Assembly (NCBI RefSeq): GCF_902499045.1
Contig: NZ_CABVPL010000007.1
Span: 62,001 to 126,000, forward strand
Source: Burkholderia latens
Lineage (GTDB): Bacteria > Pseudomonadota > Gammaproteobacteria > Burkholderiales > Burkholderiaceae
DNA length: 64,000 nucleotides
Direction of reading: 5' to 3'
Notes under the pieces: generated by a model
Told to the model about the DNA's origin: nothing
Seen by the model: only the letters and a program-made list of their open reading frames with translations
Database searches by the model: none
In this document: positions 17,341 through 27,630 of the stretch, piece after piece
How positions within the stretch are numbered: position 1 is the first letter of the stretch
Layout of the letters: every line of letters begins with the position of its first letter
Position numbers and translations under genes: made by a program

Positions 17341-18378
17341 GTGTTCAGTTCCCTCTATCCGCTGGCCCGCGCATCCCTGTTCAAGATGGATGCGGAAGAC
17401 GCTCACCACCTCACATTGCGCGCGCTCGGCGCGGCCGGCCGCACGGGCCTCGCCTGCGCGCTGTCGGCCCGCGTGCCCGACGCGCCGCGCACCGTGATGG
17501 GGCTCACGTTCCGCAACCCGGTCGGCCTCGCCGCCGGCCTCGACAAGGACGGCGCGGCCATCGATGGCCTTGCGGCGCTCGGCTTCGGCTTCATCGAGGT
17601 CGGCACGGTCACGCCGCGCGCGCAGCCGGGCAACCCGCGTCCGCGGATGTTCCGCCTGCCGCAAGCCGACGCGCTGATCAACCGGATGGGCTTCAACAAC
17701 CATGGCGTCGACCAGTTCGTGAAGAACGTGCAGGCGGCCCGCTATCGCGGCATCCTGGGTCTCAACATCGGCAAGAACGCCGACACGCCGATCGAGCGCG
17801 CCGCCGAAGACTACCTCTACTGCCTCGAACGCGTATACCCGTTCGCGAGCTACGTGACGATCAACATTTCGTCGCCGAACACGAAGAACCTGCGCCAGCT
17901 GCAGGGCGCGGGCGAACTCGACGCGCTCCTTGCAGCGCTCAAGGACAAGCAGCAGCGTCTCGCCGACCTGCATGGCAAGCTCGTGCCGCTCGCACTGAAG
18001 ATCGCGCCCGATCTCGACGACGAACAGGTGAAGGAGATCGCCGACACGCTGCTGCGCCACAAGATCGAAGCGGTGATCGCCACCAACACGACGCTGTCGC
18101 GCGCCGCCGTGCAGGGCCTGCCGCACGCGGACGAAGCCGGCGGCCTGTCGGGCCGCCCGGTGTTCGACGCGTCGAACGAAGTGATCCGCAAGCTGCACGC
18201 CGAAGTCGGCAGCGCGGTGCCGATCATCGGCGTCGGCGGGATTTTCTCGGGCGACGACGCACGCGCGAAGCTCGCGGCCGGCGCCTCGCTCGTCCAGCTG
18301 TACACAGGCTTCATCTATCGCGGGCCGGCGCTCGTCGCGGAATGCGTGAAGGCCATCGCGCGCGATCGCGCTGCGTAA
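17341..18378 (+). CDS. pyrD: Dihydroorotate dehydrogenase (quinone), class 2
   Basis: A 345-aa membrane-associated flavoprotein of pyrimidine synthesis. It opens [25 protein letters not shown] (the quinone-tunnel helices). FMN-binding parts are [31 protein letters not shown] and [18 protein letters not shown]. The class-2 catalytic Ser lies in [17 protein letters not shown] use the GTG at 17341: an upstream TTG would add 11 residues absent from the family. A short intergenic gap separates it from the ABC receptor gene. Confidence 0.96.
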   Translation: MFSSLYPLARASLFKMDAEDAHHLTLRALGAAGRTGLACALSARVPDAPRTVMGLTFRNPVGLAAGLDKDGAAIDGLAALGFGFIEVGTVTPRAQPGNPRPRMFRLPQADALINRMGFNNHGVDQFVKNVQAARYRGILGLNIGKNADTPIERAAEDYLYCLERVYPFASYVTINISSPNTKNLRQLQGAGELDALLAALKDKQQRLADLHGKLVPLALKIAPDLDDEQVKEIADTLLRHKIEAVIATNTTLSRAAVQGLPHADEAGGLSGRPVFDASNEVIRKLHAEVGSAVPIIGVGGIFSGDDARAKLAAGASLVQLYTGFIYRGPALVAECVKAIARDRAA

Positions 18379-18480
18379 TATAGCGATAAACAAACGATAT
18401 TTAGAGGTCGATTGTATTTTTGCTATGATCGGCGCCACAGTCAGAATCAAGCGCCCCACCGGGGCAAGGAAACTCACACG

Positions 18481-19275
18481 ATGAAAATCTCGCTGCTGAA
18501 GAAGTTGCTGGTCGCCGGCCTGATCGGCACGTCGTTCGCCGCCGCCACTGCGCATGCGGCCGACCTCCTCGACCAGGTGAAGCAACGCGGCACGCTGCGC
18601 GTCGGCCTCGAAGGTACGTTCCCGCCGTTCAACTCGAAGAACCCGCAAGGCGAACTCGTCGGCTTCGACGTCGACATCGCGAAGGCCGTCGCCGCGAAGC
18701 TCGGCGTGAAGGCCGAATTCGTGACGACCGAATGGAGCGGCATCATCGCGGGCCTGCAGGCCGGCAAGTTCGACGTGATCGTCAACCAGGTCGGCATCAC
18801 CGACAAGCGCAAGGAAACGCTGGACTTCTCGCCCGCGTACACGTACTCGTCGGCACAGCTGATCCAGCGCAAGGACGACACGCGCGAGTTCAAGTCGCTC
18901 GAAGACCTGAAGGGCAAGAAGCTCGGCGTCGCGCTCGGCACGAACTACATGGACATGGCGAAGTCGGTGCCGGGCATCGACGTGAAGACGTACCCGGGCG
19001 CGCCCGAGTATCTGCGCGACCTCGCGGCCGGCCGTCTCGACGCGGCGCTGAACGATCGCCTGATGCTCGCGTACCTGACGAAGAACTCGCAGCTGCCGCT
19101 GCGCCCGGGCGCGAACGTCGGCTCGGCGAATCCGTCGGGCATCCCGTTCAAGAAGGGCAACCCGAAGTTCCAGAAGGCGATCGACGACGCGATGGCGCAG
19201 CTCTCGGCCGACGGCACGTTCACGAAGATCTCGGACAAGTGGTTCGGCATCGACGTGACGAAGCCGATCAAGTAA
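18481..19275 (+). CDS. Amino-acid ABC transporter substrate-binding protein (family 3)
   Basis: The 264-aa periplasmic receptor has a cleavable signal peptide ending AHA-AD near residue 23. The family-3 fold is evident from GTLRVGLEGTFPPFN, LVGFDVDIAKAVAAKLGVKAEFV, WSGIIAGLQAGKFDVIVNQVGITDKRKETLDFS, and the Asp-binding region SKWFGIDVT near the end. Similarity is closest in style to cystine or polar-amino-acid receptors; the substrate is not proven. The permease follows at 19398; no ATPase gene is present, so one must be borrowed from elsewhere. Confidence 0.9.
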   Translation: MKISLLKKLLVAGLIGTSFAAATAHAADLLDQVKQRGTLRVGLEGTFPPFNSKNPQGELVGFDVDIAKAVAAKLGVKAEFVTTEWSGIIAGLQAGKFDVIVNQVGITDKRKETLDFSPAYTYSSAQLIQRKDDTREFKSLEDLKGKKLGVALGTNYMDMAKSVPGIDVKTYPGAPEYLRDLAAGRLDAALNDRLMLAYLTKNSQLPLRPGANVGSANPSGIPFKKGNPKFQKAIDDAMAQLSADGTFTKISDKWFGIDVTKPIK

Positions 19276-19310
19276 GCACCCCTCTGTTTCCCGCCTGACG
19301 GCGGGCCGGA

Positions 19311-19343
19311 AAGGGCGGCATCTGCAACGATGCCGCCCTTTGT
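19311..19343 (+). terminator. Terminator or attenuator between ABC receptor and permease
   Basis: AAAGGGCGGCATC and GATGCCGCCCTTT form a 13-bp stem followed by GTTTT. Placed between receptor and permease genes, it would make the receptor transcript more abundant than the permease transcript. Confidence 0.8.
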
Positions 19344-19397
19344 TTTATCGGTCCGGTTTATGATTGCGCTTTCGCGCACCCATTCGATTCGTATTCC

Positions 19398-20090
19398 ATG
19401 TCGACAACGTCCCTGCTCGTCCAATCGCTGCCGGTGCTCGCCCAGGGTGCCGTACTGACCGTCAAGTTCGCCGTGCTGTCGATGGTGTTCGGCCTGCTCG
19501 GCGCCGTCGTGCTCGCGATGATGGGCATTCGGCAAAGCGAGACGCTCGAAGGTTTCGAACGCATCTGGGTCAACGCGCTCGCGTGGCTCGCGCGCGCGTA
19601 CGTGAGCCTGATGCGCGGCACGCCGCTGCTCGTGCAGATCTTCGTCATCTATTACGGGCTGCCGAGCCTCGGCATCTCGCTCGATCCGACGCCGGCCGGC
19701 GTCATCGCGCTGTCCGCGAACGTCGCCGCGTACATGTCGGAAAGCATGCGCGGCGCGATCAACGGGATCGCGCGCGGTCAATGGCTGGCCGCCTACAGCC
19801 TCGGGCTGTCGTGGGGGCAGACGCTGCGCTACGTGATCGGCCCGCAGGCGCTGCGCATCGCGGTGCCGAGCCTGTCGAACAGCCTGATCAGCCTGATCAA
19901 GGACACATCGCTCGTGTCGGTGATCACCGTGACCGAACTGCTGCGCAGCGCGCAGGAAGTGATCGCGGCGACCTATCAGCCGCTGCCGCTGTACCTGGCC
20001 GCCGCGGCCATCTACTGGGTGCTGTGCCAGATCCTCGAATGGGTGCAGCGCTGGTACGAAAATCGCCTGTCGCTGCCGGCGCGCCACTGA
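19398..20090 (+). CDS. Amino-acid ABC transporter permease
   Basis: A 230-aa HEQRo-type permease. It has AQGAVLTVKFAVLSMVFGLLGA, YVSLMRGTPLLVQIFVIYYGLPSLGI (the conserved R-G-T-P-L segment), and the EAA loop from SMRGAINGIARGQWLAAYSLGLSWGQTLRYVIGPQALRIAVPSL. About five transmembrane helices are seen. It works with the receptor at 18481 and an unlinked ATPase, probably importing a polar amino acid such as cystine. Confidence 0.92.
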   Translation: MSTTSLLVQSLPVLAQGAVLTVKFAVLSMVFGLLGAVVLAMMGIRQSETLEGFERIWVNALAWLARAYVSLMRGTPLLVQIFVIYYGLPSLGISLDPTPAGVIALSANVAAYMSESMRGAINGIARGQWLAAYSLGLSWGQTLRYVIGPQALRIAVPSLSNSLISLIKDTSLVSVITVTELLRSAQEVIAATYQPLPLYLAAAAIYWVLCQILEWVQRWYENRLSLPARH

Positions 20091-20112
20091 GCACGCTGTC
20101 GCACCACCAGCC

Positions 20113-20146
20113 GGGCCGCTGCTTGCGCGCGGCCCCCGTCTTTTTT
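20113..20146 (+). terminator. Terminator after the permease gene
   Basis: GGGCCGC and GCGGCCC arms with a loop between them, followed shortly by T6. It also sits close to the end of the convergent gene at 20153. Confidence 0.55.
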
Positions 20147-20152
20147 CCGCGC

Positions 20153-21139
20153 CTACTCCCCCGAATAACGCACGCCGAGCGCCGCACGCGCCGCATCGGT
20201 CATCGCGATCATCCGTCGCGAATGCGCGTGCGTCATGATCGGACTCTCGAGTTCGCCCGCGCGTAGCAGGTCGCAGAAATGCGCGGTCTCGTAGTTCAGG
20301 CCGCCGCCTTCGACCGGCGCATCGAGTTCGACGGTGCGCCCGTCCGCATAGCGGATCGTCGCACGTGCCGGATTCCACCACTTTTCGTGGATCGTCACGT
20401 GGCCGCCCGCCGCGGCGATCAACGCATCGCCGCGACCCATCACGTCGAGCCCGCAAAAGAGCTGCGCGATGCCGCCGTTCGCATGACGGCTGTTCAGGCT
20501 CGCGAATACGTCGACACCGGTTGCGCCGACACGGCCGAGCGTCTGCACGTCGAGCGCGGCACCGAGCCAGTCGATGGCGAGAAACGCTTCGTAGATGCCG
20601 ATGTCCAGCAGCGCGCCGCCGGCGCGGTCGAGCCGATACACGGAATGATCTCCGGGCACCGACGACGACGCGCAACCCGCACGCACGAGCCGGATCTCGC
20701 CGATCGGATCGTCATCGAGATGCGCGCGCAATTGACGGTACAGCGGAAAGAACGGCGGCTTCATCGCTTCCATGAACAGGCGGCCGGACGCGTGCGCCGC
20801 ATCCAGCACGGCGTCGAGTTGCGCCGCGTTCAGTGTTGCGGGTTTTTCGCACAGCACGGCCTTGCCGGCAGCCAGCGCGGCCAGCGCGTACTGCGCATGG
20901 CTGTCGTGAAGCGTTGCGATATAGACGGCGTCGATATCGGTCGCGAGCAGGGCGTCGAGGCTCGCGGCCGGCGTGCCGCCGCAGGCGGCGCAGAACGCGG
21001 CGGTCGCGTCCGCGCGGCGTGCCCACACGCCGGCCAGCACCGCGCCCGGCACGTGTGCGAGACTCTGCGCGAAACGGTGTGCGATGCTGCCGGCGCCGAC
21101 GATGCCGAAGCGCACCGGGCGGTTGTCGAGGTCGTTCAT
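20153..21139 (-). CDS. Gfo/Idh/MocA family oxidoreductase
   Basis: A 328-aa NAD(P)-dependent dehydrogenase. The Rossmann motif GIVGAGSIAHRFAQS is near residue 12. The EKP motif (AVLCEKPATLNAAQLD) is near residue 95 and holds the catalytic Lys, and GGALLDIGIYEAFLAIDWLG marks the C-terminal substrate-binding domain. Relatives act on sugars, inositols or trans-dihydrodiols; the substrate is not readable. I chose MNDLDNRP as start over an upstream ATG with no homology. The adjacent regulator gene at 21241 runs in the same direction. Confidence 0.9.
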   Translation of the reverse strand: MNDLDNRPVRFGIVGAGSIAHRFAQSLAHVPGAVLAGVWARRADATAAFCAACGGTPAASLDALLATDIDAVYIATLHDSHAQYALAALAAGKAVLCEKPATLNAAQLDAVLDAAHASGRLFMEAMKPPFFPLYRQLRAHLDDDPIGEIRLVRAGCASSSVPGDHSVYRLDRAGGALLDIGIYEAFLAIDWLGAALDVQTLGRVGATGVDVFASLNSRHANGGIAQLFCGLDVMGRGDALIAAAGGHVTIHEKWWNPARATIRYADGRTVELDAPVEGGGLNYETAHFCDLLRAGELESPIMTHAHSRRMIAMTDAARAALGVRYSGE

Positions 21140-21240
21140 CCGGATCTTCCGTGTCGGTCGTATGACGGTGGCCGGCACGCTGCCGGCCGGCCGTCATGAT
21201 AAACGGCTCGCCGGCTCGCGGATCAACGACGCATGCGGAT

Positions 21241-21957
21241 TCAGGCGCGCACCGGCACGTCGACGGAGAAATCGCGCGAGATCTCGTCCGAACTGAAATC
21301 GATCAGCGCGAGCGACGCCGCTTCGGCTTCGCGCGGATCGCGCCGCTCGATCGCATCGACGACGCGCGCATGTGCGTTGACGGCGATTTCGTGCGCGCCC
21401 TCCTTCTGCACGACGCGCGGATTGACGAGCCGCACGGCCCCGCGCACGATCGCCGCCATCTGCTGGAAAAACTGGTTGCCGCTCGCCTGAACGATACGCG
21501 TGTGCAGCAGTTCGTCGGCGGTGTCGTAGCCGGGGTCGCCCGGTTGCAACACCTTGAACGCGTCGAACGCCTCGCGAATGCCCGCGATGTCGACGGCCGT
21601 CGCGCGGACCGCCGCCTGCGCGGTCGCACGCGGCTCGATCAGCATCCGGAATTCGATGACGTCGCGCATGAACTGCGGATCCGGCTTCGCACGAAACCGC
21701 CAGCTCACGACGTCTTCATCGATCATGCGCCAGTCGCGCATCGGTCGAACGCGCGTACCGACTTTCGGACGCACGTCGAGCATGTCGCGCGCAAGCAACA
21801 TCGACAATGCTTCGCGCATCACCGTGCGGCTCACGTCGAACTCTTTCGACAGCACGTCCTGCGGCGGCAGAATGCCTCCGTACTTGTCCTCGACGATACC
21901 CGCGACAAGCCCATCCATCACTTTCGCGACCAGTGACCGGTCTTTGCCCTGCTCCAT
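21241..21957 (-). CDS. GntR-family (FadR subgroup) transcriptional regulator
   Basis: The 238-aa protein has an N-terminal winged helix (GILPPQDVLSKEFDVSRTVMREALSMLLARDMLDVRPKVGTRV) and a C-terminal FCD effector domain from about residue 90 (FRMLIEPRATAQAAVRAT, LLHTRIVQASGNQFF, HARVVDAIERRDPREAEAA). FCD domains bind carboxylates through His residues and a metal. It probably controls the adjacent oxidoreductase gene or a nearby sugar-acid pathway, which is an inference from synteny. Confidence 0.93.
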   Translation of the reverse strand: MEQGKDRSLVAKVMDGLVAGIVEDKYGGILPPQDVLSKEFDVSRTVMREALSMLLARDMLDVRPKVGTRVRPMRDWRMIDEDVVSWRFRAKPDPQFMRDVIEFRMLIEPRATAQAAVRATAVDIAGIREAFDAFKVLQPGDPGYDTADELLHTRIVQASGNQFFQQMAAIVRGAVRLVNPRVVQKEGAHEIAVNAHARVVDAIERRDPREAEAASLALIDFSSDEISRDFSVDVPVRA

Positions 21958-22123
21958 GACACCTCCCCGTGCGTCGATTTGCGAACAACTGCTCCGCAGT
22001 TCCGCCGGCCCTGGTTACGACTGTTCTTATGATCTATAAGTTGATGAGTTCGGGGATATTTCGCTATCTGGTAAACACCTGACAGGGTTATCCCTCTTTT
22101 GGACGGGGTGATTTATAAGGCTT

Positions 22124-22162
22124 CAAAAAAAGCCCGGGAAGCGCGCTGCGCTTGCCGGGCCG
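22124..22162 (-). terminator. Rho-independent terminator of rpiA
   Basis: On the minus strand, complementary GC-rich arms around GCCCGG and CCGGGC flank an inner GC-rich hairpin and are followed by T7. It is about 80 bases past the rpiA stop. Confidence 0.75.
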
Positions 22163-22240
22163 GGATTTCTACAAGATTTAAACATGCGATCCATTACGGC
22201 ATCGAGACGCCATTACGGAGTGCTTCTCATTCAATTCCGA

Positions 22241-22933
22241 TTAACCGGGATAAACGATCGTTTCCACGCCGTTTTCGGTGCCGAGCAGGCACAGATTCGC
22301 GCCGCGCTCCGCGAACAGGCCGACCGTCACGACGCCCGGCCATGCGTTCACCCGCGCTTCGAAACCGCGCGGATCGGTGATCTGCAGCCCCTTGACGTCG
22401 AGGATCTCGTTGCCGTTGTCGGTGATGTACGGCGCGCCGTCCTTCGTCACGCGCAGCACCGGCACGCCGCCGAGCGCCGTCACGCGCCGGCCGATCGCCG
22501 TGCGCGCCATCGGCACGACTTCGATCGGCAGCGGGAACGCGCCGAGCACCGGCACGCGCTTGCTGCCGTCGGCGATGCAGACGAACGTGTCGGCCACCGA
22601 CGCGACGATCTTCTCGCGCGTGAGCGCGCCGCCGCCGCCCTTGATCATCGCGCCGCTCGCGTCGATTTCGTCCGCGCCGTCGACGTACACCTGCAGCGAG
22701 TCGATCTCGTTCAGGTCGAACACCTTGATGCCGTGCGATTTCAGGCGCTCGGTCGTCGCGATCGAGCTCGACACCGCGCCGCGATAGCGCGACTTGACGG
22801 CCGCGAGCGCGTCGATGAAGCAGTTGGCGGTCGAGCCGGTGCCGACGCCGATCACCGCGCCTTCCGGCACGTTCTGGATCACATAATCGGCGGCCGCCTG
22901 GCCGACCAGGCGTTTGAGTTCGTCTTGAGTCAT
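22241..22933 (-). CDS. rpiA: Ribose-5-phosphate isomerase A
   Basis: The 230-aa enzyme interconverts ribose-5-P and ribulose-5-P in the pentose phosphate pathway. The motifs [61 protein letters not shown] and ADGSKRV contain the phosphate-binding and catalytic Asp and Lys residues. Length and start ([12 protein letters not shown]) fit the family. The gene is upstream of the FadR-type regulator with a terminator between. Confidence 0.97.
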   Translation of the reverse strand: MTQDELKRLVGQAAADYVIQNVPEGAVIGVGTGSTANCFIDALAAVKSRYRGAVSSSIATTERLKSHGIKVFDLNEIDSLQVYVDGADEIDASGAMIKGGGGALTREKIVASVADTFVCIADGSKRVPVLGAFPLPIEVVPMARTAIGRRVTALGGVPVLRVTKDGAPYITDNGNEILDVKGLQITDPRGFEARVNAWPGVVTVGLFAERGANLCLLGTENGVETIVYPG

Positions 22934-23027
22934 GAGAGGTGGGAATACAGCGGGATTACGGAAAACCGCCAGTTTACCGGACCCGGAAGACGTCCCGGGC
23001 TTTTTCGGCGGCATCGGCCGGCGGCGA

Positions 23028-23900
23028 TCACGGCGCGCCGGCGGCCGATGCCGTGCCGGCTGCCGGCGTGTCGGGAAAGTACTTGTCGAGCAGCGCCTGC
23101 GCGATCGCGTCGGTGCCGGCGTCGGGATTGCCGGCATAGTCGGACGGCCGGAAATGCATCTGGAACGCGGCGAACACGCGCCGCGTGCGCGCGTCGAGCA
23201 CGCCGTCGGTCGGCACGTCGTAGCCGTAACGCGCGAGTTTCAACTGCAGGCCGCGCACGTCGACGAGCGCGTGCGGATCGCGGCCGGCGAGCCGCGCGGT
23301 CACGGTCGCGTCGTCCGGCCACGCACCGACGCCCGCTTGCGCGAGCGCATGCCACGGAAACAGCGGACCGGGATCGATCTTGCGTTGCGGCGCGATGTCG
23401 CTGTGCCCGACCACGCGCGTCGGCGGGATGCGATTGCGCGCGACGATGTCCTTCGACAACCGGATCAGCGCATCGACCTGTTCGGGCGGATACGGCTGCC
23501 ACGTGCGGTTCTGCGGATCGAGCGGGCCGCGATTCACGTTCTCGATACCGATCGACGCCGCGTTCAGTTCGGTCGTGCCCTGCCATGCGCTGATGCCCGC
23601 ATGCCATGCGCGCCGCGATTCGGGAACGAGCTGGTAGACGACCGGCATCCCGCGTTCGATGCGCGGTTGCGGCGGCACGACGTAATGCACGCTGACCGAG
23701 TCGCCTGTCAGCGTGCGCAGCGCGTTCGCTTCGTCGCTTTCCGTGTAGTGCATCACGAGGAAGCGGATTCGCGAATCGGCGCCGCGCGCAGGCAGGCTCG
23801 TATCGGCGTAGTAAGTGCCGCGCCCGACGAGCGACGGCGACGTACAGGCGGCCAGCAGGCCGAGGACGGCGCACGCTGCGCCGAGGCGAAACAGGTTCAT
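23028..23900 (-). CDS. AmpD/AmiD-like N-acetylmuramoyl-L-alanine amidase, lipoprotein
   Basis: The 290-aa protein begins with a lipoprotein signal ([10 protein letters not shown], lipid Cys at about 19). The amidase_2 zinc domain is shown by [10 protein letters not shown] with the first zinc His, [29 protein letters not shown] and [18 protein letters not shown]-terminal PG_binding_1-like helix bundle ([33 protein letters not shown]) follows. It should cut anhydro-muropeptides in the periplasm or outer membrane, like AmiD. It lies between rpiA and rlmB on one strand. Confidence 0.93.
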   Translation of the reverse strand: MNLFRLGAACAVLGLLAACTSPSLVGRGTYYADTSLPARGADSRIRFLVMHYTESDEANALRTLTGDSVSVHYVVPPQPRIERGMPVVYQLVPESRRAWHAGISAWQGTTELNAASIGIENVNRGPLDPQNRTWQPYPPEQVDALIRLSKDIVARNRIPPTRVVGHSDIAPQRKIDPGPLFPWHALAQAGVGAWPDDATVTARLAGRDPHALVDVRGLQLKLARYGYDVPTDGVLDARTRRVFAAFQMHFRPSDYAGNPDAGTDAIAQALLDKYFPDTPAAGTASAAGAP

Positions 23901-24014
23901 GGTTCGCGCGTTCGAGGAGCCGCGTGCCGCGCGCGATCGCGGCACGCGTCGTTCGGTCGTTGCGGCCCGCGCGTCGCGCGCAGCCGCGTGTGCGCCGGCG
24001 TACCGGCCGGCCAG

Positions 24015-24758
24015 TCAGCCCTTCACGCGCCGCTGCCGCACCGCTTCGTACAGACACACGCCGCTTGCGACCGACACGTTCAGGCTTTCGACGCTGCCGG
24101 CCATCGGGATGCTCATCACGTCGTCGCAAGTGTCGCGCGTGAGCCGGCGCATGCCTTCGCCTTCCGCGCCCATCACGATCGCGACGGGGCCGTCGAGCTT
24201 CGTGTCGTAGAGCGTGCCCGACGCCTCGTCCGACGTGCCGATGATCCACACGCCCGCTTCCTTCAGCTCGCGCAGCGCGCGGGCAAGGTTCGTGACCGTG
24301 ATGTACGGCACCGTGTCGGCCGCGCCGCTCGCGACCTTGGCCGCGGTCGCGTTCAGGCCGACCGCGCGGTCGCGCGGGGCAATCACCGCATGCGCGCCGG
24401 CCGCATCGGCGACGCGCAGGCAAGCGCCCAGATTGTGCGGATCCGTGACGCCGTCGAGCACCAGCAGCAGTGCCGGACCCTGGATGCCGTCGAGCAGCTC
24501 GGACAGGTTCTGTGCGAGCGGGACGTCCTCGACGCGTGCGACGACACCCTGGTGGCGCTCGGTATGCGCAAGGCCCCACAGGCGCGTTTCGTCGGCCGCG
24601 ATCAGCCGCACGCCCGCTTCCTTCGCGGCGTGCAGGAACTCCTGCATGCGGCGGTCGCGGCGCGTCTGGTCGTACAGCACCTCCGCAACCGTCGATGCAT
24701 CGTGCCGCAAACGTGCGGTCACCGCATGGAAACCGTAAAGAACCTTCAGACGTGACAT
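24015..24758 (-). CDS. rlmB: 23S rRNA (guanosine-2'-O)-methyltransferase RlmB
   Basis: The 247-aa SPOUT enzyme methylates G2251 of 23S rRNA. The N-terminal substrate-binding domain has [14 protein letters not shown] and [12 protein letters not shown]. The trefoil-knot domain carries [48 protein letters not shown] and [27 protein letters not shown], the SAM-binding motifs 1-3. Downstream of rnr on the same strand, as in many proteobacteria. Confidence 0.97.
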   Translation of the reverse strand: MSRLKVLYGFHAVTARLRHDASTVAEVLYDQTRRDRRMQEFLHAAKEAGVRLIAADETRLWGLAHTERHQGVVARVEDVPLAQNLSELLDGIQGPALLLVLDGVTDPHNLGACLRVADAAGAHAVIAPRDRAVGLNATAAKVASGAADTVPYITVTNLARALRELKEAGVWIIGTSDEASGTLYDTKLDGPVAIVMGAEGEGMRRLTRDTCDDVMSIPMAGSVESLNVSVASGVCLYEAVRQRRVKG

Positions 24759-24912
24759 GACGGAAACAACCTTCGATCAAACGTGCGGCCGCGCGACACG
24801 CGCAGCCGCGATCCATGGAAAAGGAAAGCGCCGCGTTGCCGGCGGTGACCGGTGGAACGCGGCGTCTGTCGATACTGCAACGGGCGTGCGCGTGCGCCGC
24901 CCCATACGCTCG

Positions 24913-27381
24913 TCAATACTTCTTGCGTGCGTGCGCCTTTTTCGCGGCCGTCTTGGCCGCCGCGCCGCCCTTCTTCTTTGCCGCACGCGCGGCACGCGCT
25001 TCCTTCACCGCGGCAGTCGGCGCGCTCGCCGCCTTCTTGCGGCGCGGCGCGGCTTCGTCCGCCGGCGGCAGCGAACGCACGCGCGGGCCGCCGCGATCGC
25101 TGCCGCTGCCATTGCCGCTACCGGCGGCAGCCGGCGCCGGACGCGGCGCCTTCACCGGCGTGTCGCGCACCAGGCGGAAGTCGATCTTGCGTGCATCGAG
25201 ATCGACGCGGCTGACCTGCACGCGCACACGATCCGACAACCGGTAACGGATGCCCGTGCGCTCGCCGCGCAGCTCGTTCTTGATCTCGTCGTACTGGAAG
25301 TAGTCCGAGCCGAGTTCCGTGACATGCACGAGCCCTTCGATGAACAGCGTGTCGAGCTGCACGAAGATACCGAACGACGTGACGCCGTTCACCATCCCGC
25401 CGTACTCCTCGCCGAGCTTGTCGCGCATGAAGTAGCACTTGAGCCAGGCCTCGACGTCGCGCGACGCTTCGTCGGCACGCCGCTCGTTCGCCGAGCAATG
25501 CAGGCCGAGCTCTTCCCAGATCGCCGTGTTCGCGCGCGAGCGGCCGCGCGATTCGTCGTCGGCCTGCTGCATCGCACGGGCGCGCGGGGACAGCGCGGTA
25601 TTGAGCTCGAAGCCGTCCGGCGCCTTCGGCGTGTACTTCTTGCCGGACAGGATCGCGTAGATCGCGCGGTGCGTAAGCAGGTCGGGATAGCGGCGGATCG
25701 GACTCGTGAAGTGCGCGTACGCCTCGTACGCGAGACCGAAGTGGCCGATGTTGTCCGGGCTGTAGACGGCCTGCTGCATCGAGCGCAGCAGCATCGGCTG
25801 CAGCATCTGCGCGTCGGGCCGGTCGCGGATCTGCGCCATCAGCGCCGCGTAATCGCTCGCGTGCGGCTTGTCGCCGCCGCCGAGCGACAGCCCCATGCCG
25901 CGCAGGAACGCGCGCAGGTTCTCGAGCTTTTCCGGTGTCGGACCGGCGTGCACGCGGTACAGGCCCGCGTGCTTGTGACGCTTCAGGAAGTCGGCCGCGC
26001 AGACGTTCGCGGCCAGCATGCACTCTTCGATCAGCTTGTGCGCATCGTTGCGCTGACGCGGGACGATCTGCTCGATCTTGCCCTGCGAGTTGCAGACGAT
26101 GTACGTCTCGGTCGTGTCGAAGTCGATCGCGCCGCGCTTCTGGCGCGCGGCAAACAGCGCCTTGTAGACGCCGTACAGATCCTGCAGGTGCGGCAGCAGA
26201 TCCGCGCGGCGCGCGGCCTCCGGCCCCTTCGTGTTCGACAGCACGGCGGCGACTTCGGTGTACGTCAGACGCGCGGCCGAATGGATCACCGCCGGATAGA
26301 ACTGGTACGCCTTGATCTCGCCGCGCGCGGTAATCACCATGTCGCACGCGAGCACGCAACGGTCGACCTGCGGATTCAGCGAACACAGCCCGTTCGACAG
26401 CTTCTCCGGCAGCATCGGGATCACGCGGCGCGGGAAATACACCGACGTGCTGCGCTCGAGCGCGTCGGCATCGAGGCCGCTGCCCGGCTGCACGTAGTGC
26501 GACACGTCGGCGATCGCGACGATCAGGCGGAAGCCGTCGCCGCGGCCGACCTTCATCGGCTCGCAATAGACGGCATCGTCGAAGTCGCGCGCGTCCTCGC
26601 CGTCGATCGTCACGAGCGGGACGTCGCGCAGGTCGACGCGGAAGCGCAGGTCGGCCGGACGCACCTTGTCCGGCAGCGCGGCCGCTTCGTCGAGCGCCGG
26701 CTGGCTGAATTCGTGCGGCACGCCGTACTTGCGCACCGCGATCTCGATTTCCATGCCCGGATCGTCGATGTCGCCGAGCACTTCGACGACGCGGCCGAGC
26801 GGTTGCGAATGGCGGCTCGGGAAATCGGTCAGCTCGACGACGACGACCTGCCCGACCTTCGCCTTCTTCACGTTCTGCGTGATCAGGATGTCGTGGCCGA
26901 TGCGCTTGTCTTCAGGCGCGACGATCAGCGCGCCGTTCTCGTTGAGCAGGCGGCCGATCACGCGCTTGTTCGCGCGCTCGGTGACTTCGACGACGTGACC
27001 TTCCGGCCGCCCGCGGCGATCGTAGCCGACGATCCGCGCGAGCACGCGGTCGTTGTGCATGACCTTCTGCATTTCGCCGTTCGGCAGGAACAGGTCGTCC
27101 TGGCCGTCGTCGCGGATCACGAACCCGTAGCCGTCGCGATGGCCCTGCACGCGACCGGCAACGAAATTCGATGGATGGGTGAGCTGGTAGTGGCCGCGCT
27201 TGTCGAGGCGGATCTGTCCGTCGCGTTCCATCGCGGCGACACGCCGGAAGAACCCCTCACGCTCCTGACGCTTGATCGACAGCGCTTCGGCGATGTCGTT
27301 GGCGGCCAGCGGCGCGTCGCTGGTGCGCAGCACGCCGAGAATTTCTTCCCGGCTCGGAATGGGGTACGGATATTTGCTCAA
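24913..27381 (-). CDS. rnr: Ribonuclease R
   Basis: This 822-aa 3'-5' exoribonuclease degrades structured RNA. It has an N-terminal HTH-like region, cold-shock domains (GHRDGYGFVIRDDG), and an RNB catalytic core with DGEDARDFDDAVYCE bearing the metal Asp residues and HFTSPIRRYPDLLTHRAI. An S1 domain (GMVNGVTSFGIFVQLD) follows. The C-terminus is a long Lys/Ala-rich basic tail. The reading frame opens with TTG (SKYPYPIPSREEIL); no in-frame ATG exists nearby, so a TTG start is likely. It is transcribed ahead of rlmB. Confidence 0.96.
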   Translation of the reverse strand: MSKYPYPIPSREEILGVLRTSDAPLAANDIAEALSIKRQEREGFFRRVAAMERDGQIRLDKRGHYQLTHPSNFVAGRVQGHRDGYGFVIRDDGQDDLFLPNGEMQKVMHNDRVLARIVGYDRRGRPEGHVVEVTERANKRVIGRLLNENGALIVAPEDKRIGHDILITQNVKKAKVGQVVVVELTDFPSRHSQPLGRVVEVLGDIDDPGMEIEIAVRKYGVPHEFSQPALDEAAALPDKVRPADLRFRVDLRDVPLVTIDGEDARDFDDAVYCEPMKVGRGDGFRLIVAIADVSHYVQPGSGLDADALERSTSVYFPRRVIPMLPEKLSNGLCSLNPQVDRCVLACDMVITARGEIKAYQFYPAVIHSAARLTYTEVAAVLSNTKGPEAARRADLLPHLQDLYGVYKALFAARQKRGAIDFDTTETYIVCNSQGKIEQIVPRQRNDAHKLIEECMLAANVCAADFLKRHKHAGLYRVHAGPTPEKLENLRAFLRGMGLSLGGGDKPHASDYAALMAQIRDRPDAQMLQPMLLRSMQQAVYSPDNIGHFGLAYEAYAHFTSPIRRYPDLLTHRAIYAILSGKKYTPKAPDGFELNTALSPRARAMQQADDESRGRSRANTAIWEELGLHCSANERRADEASRDVEAWLKCYFMRDKLGEEYGGMVNGVTSFGIFVQLDTLFIEGLVHVTELGSDYFQYDEIKNELRGERTGIRYRLSDRVRVQVSRVDLDARKIDFRLVRDTPVKAPRPAPAAAGSGNGSGSDRGGPRVRSLPPADEAAPRRKKAASAPTAAVKEARAARAAKKKGGAAAKTAAKKAHARKKY

Positions 27382-27567
27382 GGGTTTGTCGATGATTGTT
27401 CTCGTTGCGTTGACTGATGGTGCACGGCATCAACATAGAAGTGTCCGCCAGACAGTTCTATAGTGACGGCGGCGACCCATTCTATCACCCGCGTTGTGTC
27501 GCAAAATGACGCGAGTGCCGCGCACGGGCGCGGCGGCGGCCCGTTTGCGGCATATCGCAAAAAAGTG

Positions 27568-27595
27568 TTGACACGAATAATTGGGGCGCTATAAT
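27568..27595 (+). promoter_or_regulatory. Promoter of tRNA-Leu copy 1
   Basis: TTGACA, a 16-base spacer and TATAAT lie 35 bases before the tRNA. The -35/-10 layout is repeated before copies 2 and 3. Confidence 0.9.
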
Positions 27596-27630
27596 TTCAC
27601 TTCTTTGCAGCAAGCAGCTACTGCAAACGT

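Noticed and set aside
24757-27417. An 886-codon open frame on the plus strand opposite rnr
   Set aside because: It is the antisense shadow of RNase R, whose domains are clear, and its protein is Arg/Ala/Val-rich without a family.
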